DNA from: Acidobacteriota bacterium
GTDB taxonomy: Bacteria > Acidobacteriota > Aminicenantia > Aminicenantales > Saccharicenantaceae
DNA length: 7,631 nucleotides
NCBI GenBank assembly: GCA_003476685.1
Contig: DMVN01000188.1
Location: 1 to 7,631 of the forward strand
Reading direction: 5' to 3'
The first letter of the stretch is position 1; each line of letters begins with the position of its first letter. Of the stretch, positions 1 through 4,884 are shown piece by piece. The notes under the pieces are model-generated. The model saw only the letters and a list, made by a program, of their open reading frames with translations. It searched no databases and was not told where the DNA came from. Made by a program: the position numbers and the translations under genes.

Positions 1-303
1 TCGACCATGGCCGACGCCGAGGCCATCGGCCGGTTGATTTCCCTGGCCCTGAGGAGCGGGGTTGAACCCAAAGAAGTCATCCTGCAGCTAAAAGGCATCG
101 GCGGCAGCGAACCGGTTTTTACCGAAGGCGGGCTGGTTCAATCTATTCCCGACGCTGTGGCCAAAGTGCTGGAACGCCACCTGGGAGAGGTCAAGGAAAA
201 CAACCGCGATTTGCTGAGGGATATCTGCCCGGTGTGTGGCGCCACTCTGCCCGATGACAAATGCCCGATCTGCGCCAACTGCGGTTGGAATAAATGCTCC
301 TGA
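1..303 (+). CDS. nrdJ: Class II (adenosylcobalamin-dependent) ribonucleotide reductase, C-terminal end (5' partial)
   Basis: The frame is open from base 1, so this is the tail of a gene that begins before the window; the ATG at 7 is an internal Met, not the start. The first ~60 residues (a GRLISLALRSGV segment, then QLKGIGGSEPVF and SIPDAVAKVLERH) match the C-terminal TSCPD-type region of vitamin B12-dependent ribonucleotide reductases. The end carries three closely spaced cysteine pairs (CPVC, CPIC, then C-x4-C in CGWNKC), the usual cysteine-rich tail of this enzyme, thought to relay electrons to the active site or bind metal. The enzyme converts ribonucleotides to deoxyribonucleotides in the cytoplasm, using a radical generated from adenosylcobalamin, and works with or without oxygen. 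The catalytic barrel lies outside the window. The stop TGA is 8 bases from the converging neighbour's stop. The family call is firm; it rests on recognised sequence, not on a search. Confidence 0.93.
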   Translation, partial: STMADAEAIGRLISLALRSGVEPKEVILQLKGIGGSEPVFTEGGLVQSIPDAVAKVLERHLGEVKENNRDLLRDICPVCGATLPDDKCPICANCGWNKCS

Positions 304-311
304 GCCGGGGT

Positions 312-1325
312 TCAGTCGTTGTACTTCCTGATGACCACAGACTGGCCCTCAACCACTAACTGGTAAATAGCCCCGTCTGGAGTGACTCTGACCGGGTTGT
401 TTATCTCATGCGGGCTTCTGGAAACCGCTAAGGAGATTCGAGCCAGTTCCCTTCCACCCGGTTCAAAGATTATCACTTCGCTGGCTTCTTTTTTCTCGTT
501 AAAAATATTGGCCGCTAAATAAATATTCTCAAACTTATCTTCCCAGATACCATAAACGCGGCCGACCGGGAGCGAGAAGGAGGCCTGGTATTTTTTCCAG
601 GTCTGGAGGCTCTGGTCGGACTTGAGAACCGCGGCTAACCTTTCGCCTTCCATCTCCAGCTTCAGTAGCCGCAGACCGCTCCAGTTGAGAATCCCCGGAA
701 GAGTCATTATCCGTGGAGCCGGACGGCCGTCCGGACCGGCCAGCAAGATGGAGTTGCTGTCCACCTGGGCCAGCAGTCCGGGCCAGAGACCTTCAGTCCG
801 GCAATAAAGGCTGGTTATGCCGCCGGGTTCGGCTATTCCCTCCTGGTCCAGGGAAATTTTCCGGACCACCTGGCCGGCCTGGTCCAGGATGACCACCACC
901 TTGTCCACCACGTTATCCAGCAGAGCTATCAGGCCGCCGGGCAGTAGCTCCAGGTCAATAAAGACCGTACCTGGAATGGGGATGGTCTTTATCCGGCGGC
1001 CATCCCGGAAAACCTGAAGACGGGAGTTGGTCTGGTCCAGGACATAAATTCCTCCAGTCCCGGAAACCACAAAACTCATCGGCCCTTCCGGGTTAGCTTC
1101 TTCTGGGGTGATGACACCGAGCTCATTCTCACCGGAGCCAATGGGCACCCTTAATATTTCCCGGGCTTGAACTGTTAGCTGGACCTTATTAAACTCAGGC
1201 AGCCGATTACTGACCAACTCTGACGCACCAATTCCAGTAGCGGCTGGCCCCAACAAGCCCAGCATAAAAACAAGCCTGAACCAGAAGCTAAGACGGTAGC
1301 TTTTATTAGCCGATACAGGGCACAT
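312..1325 (-). CDS. Secreted NHL-like beta-propeller protein, function unknown
   Basis: 337 residues. An N-terminal Sec signal is visible: basic residues around 8-17, a hydrophobic core at about 18-32 and a likely cleavage after Ala34 (GIGA/SE). The rest is beta-rich and repetitive. The best blade is at residues 82-118 (FVVSGTGGIYVLDQTNSRLQ then VFRDGRRIKTIPIP), the pattern of an NHL or six-bladed propeller repeat, with weaker repeats near 123-158, 187-210, 225-252, 255-298 and 310-335. Such folds usually form a periplasmic or surface binding platform; no catalytic residues or ligand can be named. The ATG at 1325 is preceded by a GGGGGAAGG purine run, a usable ribosome binding site, and by a TATAAT box about 40 bases upstream. 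The gene converges on nrdJ with an 8-base gap. Upstream lie decayed gene fragments rather than an intact operon partner. An SMP-30 or generic WD-like propeller is an alternative description. Confidence 0.82.
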   Translation of the reverse strand: MCPVSANKSYRLSFWFRLVFMLGLLGPAATGIGASELVSNRLPEFNKVQLTVQAREILRVPIGSGENELGVITPEEANPEGPMSFVVSGTGGIYVLDQTNSRLQVFRDGRRIKTIPIPGTVFIDLELLPGGLIALLDNVVDKVVVILDQAGQVVRKISLDQEGIAEPGGITSLYCRTEGLWPGLLAQVDSNSILLAGPDGRPAPRIMTLPGILNWSGLRLLKLEMEGERLAAVLKSDQSLQTWKKYQASFSLPVGRVYGIWEDKFENIYLAANIFNEKKEASEVIIFEPGGRELARISLAVSRSPHEINNPVRVTPDGAIYQLVVEGQSVVIRKYND

Positions 1326-1366
1326 TTTCCTTCCCCCTATCAGATGATTTCATGGCCTTTTCTATC

Positions 1367-1389
1367 ATTATAAACTTTATTCGCCTGAA
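1367..1389 (-). promoter_or_regulatory. Candidate promoter (-10 box) of the beta-propeller gene
   Basis: On the minus strand a perfect TATAAT lies at 1372-1367, about 42 bases before the start codon, within CAGG-CG-AATAAA-GT-TTATAATG. The position where a -35 box should lie (about 1390-1395) is only a T run, so this is a strong -10 with a poor -35. A closely similar block precedes the DUF362 gene at 4523-4541. Confidence 0.5.
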
Positions 1390-1554
1390 AAAAAACTTGA
1401 CGTTTTGCCAAATCATACAGGTGAAGTAAGCTATCGCAGCCTGAAACCAGGGTTAACTTTTTCACTTCACTTTTAGCTGAAGGGGCTGGCTTCAGTTTGG
1501 CCCGGTTAGCTCATTCCGGGTGGCGTTTTTCGCCTGCTTTACTGCCAACCAATA

Positions 1555-1776
1555 TTATTGGAACTGGCTGATTCGCGCCTCTGAACAAAATCTTTGCCCC
1601 CGGACAGCCTGATTGCTTCTTATTGGCTCATGGCTAAGAGAAGCCGCAGAACCAAAAAGCTCTGTCTTCTGGCAAATCGCCTCTTTCATCTGGGCTATTT
1701 CATCTGTGTTCTTCTGTACCCCGGCGGGGTCCCGGCCCCGGGGCCGCTGCTGGCTCTGGGTTTCGGGCAGCCGACT
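1555..1776 (-). pseudogene. Decayed coding remnant without a start codon
   Basis: The minus-strand frame ending at the TAA at 1555-1557 is open back to 1776, just after a TGA. It reads like a real hydrophilic protein: a Pro/Gln/Arg-rich stretch, then GVQKNTDEIAQMKEAICQKT and LFGSAASLSHEP. The charged amphipathic piece NTDEIAQMKEAI could be a short helix or coiled coil. No start codon with a ribosome binding site is present; the only ATG is inside the helix. It follows the other remnant (stop at 1788) and may be part of the same broken gene, with a Pro/Ala-rich linker between, because a neighbouring frame reads NPEPAAAPGPGP over 1733-1768. I do not recognise a family. Chance is possible, since open stretches of this size occur, so the call is tentative. 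The plus-strand frames over the same bases give Trp/Cys/Arg-rich peptides that look like shadows. Confidence 0.35.
1718..1746. repeat. Two adjacent GC-rich palindromes
   Basis: ACCCCG-G-CGGGGT at 1718-1730 is a 6-bp inverted repeat around one base, and CGGCCCCGGGGCCG at 1733-1746 is a perfect 14-bp palindrome. They sit in the Pro/Ala-coding linker part of the decayed region. No T tract follows on either strand, so they do not look like a terminator; they may simply reflect proline/glycine codon runs. Confidence 0.6.
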
Positions 1777-1787
1777 TCAACCTGCGG

Positions 1788-2071
1788 TCACTCGTAGATG
1801 GAAACGTACCCGGCCATTTCTCCGGCACTGAGCTTTATCACCCGATTTCATAATCGTCTCCCGGGTTCTCCTCCAGCTCAAAGGAGTTGCCCAGCTCGAC
1901 CTTGGTATAAGTCTTCCCGGCCTTTTTGTCGGTGACAAAAACGAGCGGCGTTTCCTGGGTGTTGAGGCTCAAGATTGTAAGGCGCAGGACGTGGCGCCAC
2001 CAGGCCCTTGGAGAAGGCTTGCTCCGGTAGATAAATTGTTTGGCGTTTAGAGCCGGAGGCTCAGGTTTTGC
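1788..2071 (-). pseudogene. Frameshifted, 5'-truncated remnant of an unidentified gene
   Basis: Two minus-strand frames join to give one sensible protein. Frame one is open from 2071 (just after a TGA at 2074-2072) to 1841 and includes RLTILSLNTQETPLVF, VTDKKAGKTYTKVELGNSF and ELEENPGDDYEI. Frame two is open from 1847 to the TGA at 1790-1788 and reads VIKLSAGEMAGYVSIYE. The two frames overlap by only about 7 bases, exactly where the sense passes from one to the other. Restoring a single G in the GGG run at 1841-1843 gives a continuous ...DDYEI-G-VIKLSAGEM... reading. There is no start codon, and the open frame begins shortly after the DUF6599 stop, so the 5' part seems lost or lies in another frame. 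The VTDKKAGKTYT/FELEE pattern suggests a small beta-rich domain, but I cannot name the family. A sequencing or assembly indel in the G run would look the same. Confidence 0.55.
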
Positions 2072-2092
2072 TCAGATGGCCTGGCTGAGAAA

Positions 2093-3100
2093 TTAGAAGC
2101 ACGATTCCAGCCCGGGCTGCTGGGGCAGGTTGATTTGGATGTCCAGGATGGAGCCCTTCAGCTCAACCCGGCCGAACTTTTGCTGGTAATCAACAAAGGT
2201 AAAACCTGAAGGTTTAGTTTCAAGAATTTTATGATATGGATCAAAATTCTGTCGCAAATGCTCCAGAGCGGCCCTGGCTCTGGTTTCGTCGGGATAAGGA
2301 ATAACAAGGCGAGTAGTAATGTTTCCCTTTTCATCCAGGTAACTGCCCACCACACCAAACACCTGGCCTTCAAGCTGCAGTATATCGCCTTCGCCAAAGG
2401 TAAAAATGGGTTGCAGGGCATATGGCCCACGGATTAACCTCTCTGAGTTCTTAACCAGATTTTCGTTTGGCAGGTAATCGAGCAGGGCAATCGGCCGGTC
2501 AAGAGGGAGGTTTTGAAGCGCAGCCCTGGCCAGAGCCAGCATGACCGGCAAAAGTTCCTGGCCGCCGGCAAAATTATTGACATGGATAAAATATCTTTCT
2601 CTGAGAATGGTAAATTGCGATTCTTCGCCGGAATTGCGGGCCGGCAGACCTTCCAGCGGAGTTTCCTGTCCGCATTTAGCCAGGTAAACACCGAGAGCTG
2701 CTTCCGGAGTTTCCATCTCGTAAATTTCCAGCGTCAGCTCAGAATCACCTGAACTGTAACGCTGAACATAAACTTTTTCAAAACCAAACTCCAGGAATAA
2801 CTCGGCTCCGCCGTCGATATAGTTATAAAGGTCGGCCCGGGTAAAAGTTACCAGCCGGTCTGATTTTTTCCAACCCGGGTAAAAATTATCACCAGGCAAA
2901 GTTACAGCAGAAAAAAGCAGGGTTGATGAGCATAATAATCCAAGCAAAAGCAAAAAGATACCCGGTATGATGGAAAATGCAGATTTCTTGAATCTCGCTG
3001 ATGGGACCAACCGGCCGCCAGACCGGAATGTTAAAAAGAATTCATAGGGTTGTTCACCGGGCTGTACTTCATGCCCGCCTCCGAGGAAATTGCTAGCCAT
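2093..3100 (-). CDS. DUF6599-like exported or membrane-anchored protein
   Basis: 335 residues as drawn from the ATG at 3100. A hydrophobic segment at residues 43-64, preceded by RFKK and followed by LFSA/VT, is a Sec signal or anchor. The body opens with YPGWKKSDRLVTFTRADLYN then YIDGGAELFLEFGFEKVYVQ and EIYEMETPEAALGVYLAKCG, which I recognise as the DUF6599 pattern. The family has no known function; it is common beside other exported proteins in Acidobacteriota-like genomes. Known: family. Inferred: periplasmic location. The gene follows the DUF362 gene by 119 bases on the same strand with no clear terminator, so co-transcription is likely. The ribosome binding site before the ATG is weak (AGGCGG, about 10 bases away). 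A TTG at 3010 (residue 31) would give a far more ordinary signal peptide with a 10-residue n-region, so the first 30 residues are doubtful. Confidence 0.82.
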   Translation of the reverse strand: MASNFLGGGHEVQPGEQPYEFFLTFRSGGRLVPSARFKKSAFSIIPGIFLLLLGLLCSSTLLFSAVTLPGDNFYPGWKKSDRLVTFTRADLYNYIDGGAELFLEFGFEKVYVQRYSSGDSELTLEIYEMETPEAALGVYLAKCGQETPLEGLPARNSGEESQFTILRERYFIHVNNFAGGQELLPVMLALARAALQNLPLDRPIALLDYLPNENLVKNSERLIRGPYALQPIFTFGEGDILQLEGQVFGVVGSYLDEKGNITTRLVIPYPDETRARAALEHLRQNFDPYHKILETKPSGFTFVDYQQKFGRVELKGSILDIQINLPQQPGLESCF

Positions 3101-3200
3101 GATTTTTTACCGCCTGATTACTCCCTTTTCTTAATCCTGATTTTTCCGGTTTAATCTGATTGTCGTTCTTTTTTTCTCAACTCTCTACTCAAAATGGTTC

Positions 3201-3222
3201 CATTGCTACTACATTGCCACTA
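3201..3222. repeat. 11-bp tandem duplication overlapping the DUF362 stop codon
   Basis: CATTGCTACTA at 3201-3211 is followed directly by CATTGCCACTA at 3212-3222, 10 of 11 bases identical. The right copy ends with the TAG stop (minus strand) of the DUF362 gene. It looks like a slippage duplication; no function is evident. Confidence 0.7.
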
Positions 3223-4452
3223 GGCCCGGATATGCTGCATCTTATCATCCACCACACCCAGTCCTAACTTCTGGGCATAGCGCAGGTATTCAGTAAACCG
3301 CGGGTGCTCATTAACCTGGATGCCCATGCTCTTTCTCTTCTCTACAATCAGCCTGTGACAGACCATGTCCAGGGCAAAGGGGTCGGTGGCAAAGAAAAGC
3401 CGATTGTAGAAGTAAGTAAACTTGGCTTCAGGGCCGGGGCCACCTTCATACTGAGCCCGCAGGCCGTCGGTGATGTTGAGCACCATTTTATCTCTGATCA
3501 CCGGGAAGGCCGGGACTTCCACGCAGACATCCAGGAAAAGCGGCTTGTGCAAACGGTTGGTGTTGCAGACCGCCCCGTAGCCGATATTCTTGGTGGCCAT
3601 GGAAATGGCGTTGCCGGTGTTCTTAAAAACCGGAACATTGATGATCTTGGTCAGCTTCCTGGTAAGAAGCTTACCGAAATAAGAGTATTTGCCGTTGAAC
3701 ACGTGCTGGTTGAGATAGGCCAAATCCTTAGGACCTTCCACGTCTGCCCAGTAGTAAACATCCTGGTCAAAGTTAGGGGCGCTGACGTGGCTGCCATCCG
3801 GCCGCAGCCAGGTGGAATTATCCTGGGATTTGCCTTCGGCCGCCGCTTCATCCATGGTCTGAAGTCCCTCGATCCCGACGCCGGGAAACCGTTCGGGCGT
3901 GAAGCCGGCATCCTTGAGCATGTAATCAAACCGGTCCCAGATGATTATATTCTGGCGCTTCATTCCGTTCTTCTCCAGCCACTCGATAATGGCGTCAACC
4001 ACTTCCAGGCGGGTGCTGATTAGGCCGGCGCCGACCGGGTTAACCTTGATTCCGACCACATCGTCTTTCGTGAAGAAAAGGTCGAAGCTTTTTTTCAGAT
4101 TCTGGCCGGTTAAATTGGCAATGCCTTTCTCAAACATGCCTTTGATAACTTCTGCCGATGGCTTTCCGCTTTCGCTGTCCATGGCTCTTGGGTCATGAAC
4201 CTCAACCACCTTTCCCGGGAAAAGGCCAGGCAAAGAATATTTTGTCCGGGGAACCCGAAGGGCTTCTTCAATGTTGGTAGCCGGCCTGGCGGGAGCAGCG
4301 GCCTGGCCGGTCGGCGCGGTTTGGGCTTTCTCTGCGGAAAGAAGTGTCCGGGTCATCAGCAGGCCGAGGCTGGCTGTGCCCGACATCTTAAAAAACTCCC
4401 GGCGGTCAAACCTGAACGGTGGATACATGGATTTATAGCGGCTTTTTGGCAC
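3220..4452 (-). CDS. Tat-exported DUF362 domain protein
   Basis: 410 residues. The twin-arginine motif FDRREFFKMSG at residues 15-25, followed by a mild hydrophobic stretch (about 26-40) and an Ala/Pro-rich spacer to residue 60, is a Tat signal, implying export in folded form to the periplasm. From about residue 80 the DUF362 fold follows: DVVGIKVNPVGAGLISTRLE at 131-150, RQNIIIWDR at 166-174, TKIINVPVFKNTGNAISMAT at 268-287, NIGYGAV at 289-295 and a conserved tail with ATDPFALDMVCHRLI at 355-369. No ferredoxin motif is present, although some DUF362 proteins carry one; only three scattered cysteines (296, 310, 365) are seen. The biochemical function of DUF362 is not established. The start is GTG, fixed by an AAAGGAG ribosome binding site 6 bases upstream; the ATG at codon 9 is less likely. 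DUF6599 follows in the same direction. Confidence 0.9.
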   Translation of the reverse strand: MPKSRYKSMYPPFRFDRREFFKMSGTASLGLLMTRTLLSAEKAQTAPTGQAAAPARPATNIEEALRVPRTKYSLPGLFPGKVVEVHDPRAMDSESGKPSAEVIKGMFEKGIANLTGQNLKKSFDLFFTKDDVVGIKVNPVGAGLISTRLEVVDAIIEWLEKNGMKRQNIIIWDRFDYMLKDAGFTPERFPGVGIEGLQTMDEAAAEGKSQDNSTWLRPDGSHVSAPNFDQDVYYWADVEGPKDLAYLNQHVFNGKYSYFGKLLTRKLTKIINVPVFKNTGNAISMATKNIGYGAVCNTNRLHKPLFLDVCVEVPAFPVIRDKMVLNITDGLRAQYEGGPGPEAKFTYFYNRLFFATDPFALDMVCHRLIVEKRKSMGIQVNEHPRFTEYLRYAQKLGLGVVDDKMQHIRA

Positions 4453-4458
4453 AGATTA

Positions 4459-4465
4459 CTCCTTT
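4459..4465 (-). promoter_or_regulatory. Ribosome binding site deciding the GTG start of the DUF362 gene
   Basis: AAAGGAG on the minus strand ends exactly 6 bases before the GTG at 4452-4450. The next in-frame ATG, 8 codons on, has no such site. Confidence 0.8.
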
Positions 4466-4522
4466 AACAGAACTTTCTGCTACCATCGAGAAATTCACTC
4501 TCGCGGGGATAACATTGAATCC

Positions 4523-4541
4523 ATTATAAGTTTATTCCTGC
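4523..4541 (-). promoter_or_regulatory. Candidate promoter (-10 box) of the DUF362 gene
   Basis: A perfect TATAAT on the minus strand at 4528-4523, about 70 bases before the GTG start, within CAGG-AATAAA-C-TTATAATG. No good -35 hexamer is seen at the usual spacing. The block closely resembles the one before the beta-propeller gene. Confidence 0.5.
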
Positions 4542-4830
4542 CCAAAATCCATTCCCGAATTCTAATGAAGCTCAGCCCATTAAATTTATTTCATCTATAA
4601 AAGAAAGCCTTAATCCGGGTCTGGCTATTGGCAGCAACGGGCAAAAAATAAAGGCCGGGAATCTTTTCCTATTTACTCCGGTCAGATAAAGAGCCATCCG
4701 GAATTGACGGGAGCAGCCAGCAACCCGGAAATAATGAATACAATCTGCCACCCAAGGCAAATAGAAGCCTCCAGGAGATGGAAAGCGAAGGAAAATTAAA
4801 ATATCTCTGGGAATCAAAGGATAAGAATCC

Positions 4831-4852
4831 TATGCATGAATATTCATTCATA
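4831..4852. repeat. 22-bp near-perfect palindrome with a 12-bp perfect core
   Basis: The core ATGAATATTCAT at 4836-4847 is a perfect palindrome. It is flanked by TATG and CATA arms that extend the symmetry to 22 bp with a single mismatched pair (positions 4835 and 4848). It lies 33 bases past the stop of the 856-residue gene and some 300 bases upstream of the DUF362 promoter. A short AGGAT/ATCCT inverted repeat at 4818-4831 adjoins it. It could be a repressor-type dimer site or an AT-rich hairpin; no T tract follows, so it is not a standard terminator. Confidence 0.6.
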
Positions 4853-4884
4853 TGTCAAACAGGTCAAAAGCCAGACGGACGCTC

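Noticed and set aside
304..311. Bidirectional terminator between nrdJ and the beta-propeller gene
   Set aside because: The gap is only 8 bases, and I see no stem with a T tract in or around it; terminators may lie within the opposing genes but cannot be shown.
1477..1495. CTGAAG/CTTCAG hairpin as a terminator for the decayed genes
   Set aside because: The stem is 6 bp with a 7-base loop and has no T tract on either side.
1498..1540. tRNA-like start (GGCCCGGTTAGCTCA) on the plus strand
   Set aside because: It looks like an acceptor plus D-arm beginning, but no anticodon arm and no GGTTC-type T arm follow, and the acceptor has no partner. The CCCGG/CCGGG and GGCG/CGCC pairs give only short hairpins.
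1594..1831. Plus-strand open frames of 67 and 72 codons
   Set aside because: They are antisense to the decayed minus-strand remnant, with Trp/Cys/Arg-rich composition and no ribosome binding site.
3304..4023. 239-codon open frame on the plus strand, antisense to the DUF362 gene
   Set aside because: It lies wholly inside a strongly supported gene with clear family motifs on the other strand; its peptide has no recognisable domain and no ribosome binding site. It is a by-product of codon bias.
4572..4851. Two overlapping minus-strand open frames of 81 and 60 codons
   Set aside because: Their peptides are rich in Phe, Trp, Cys and Arg in shadow fashion. The longer begins with TTG, and no ribosome binding site supports either.
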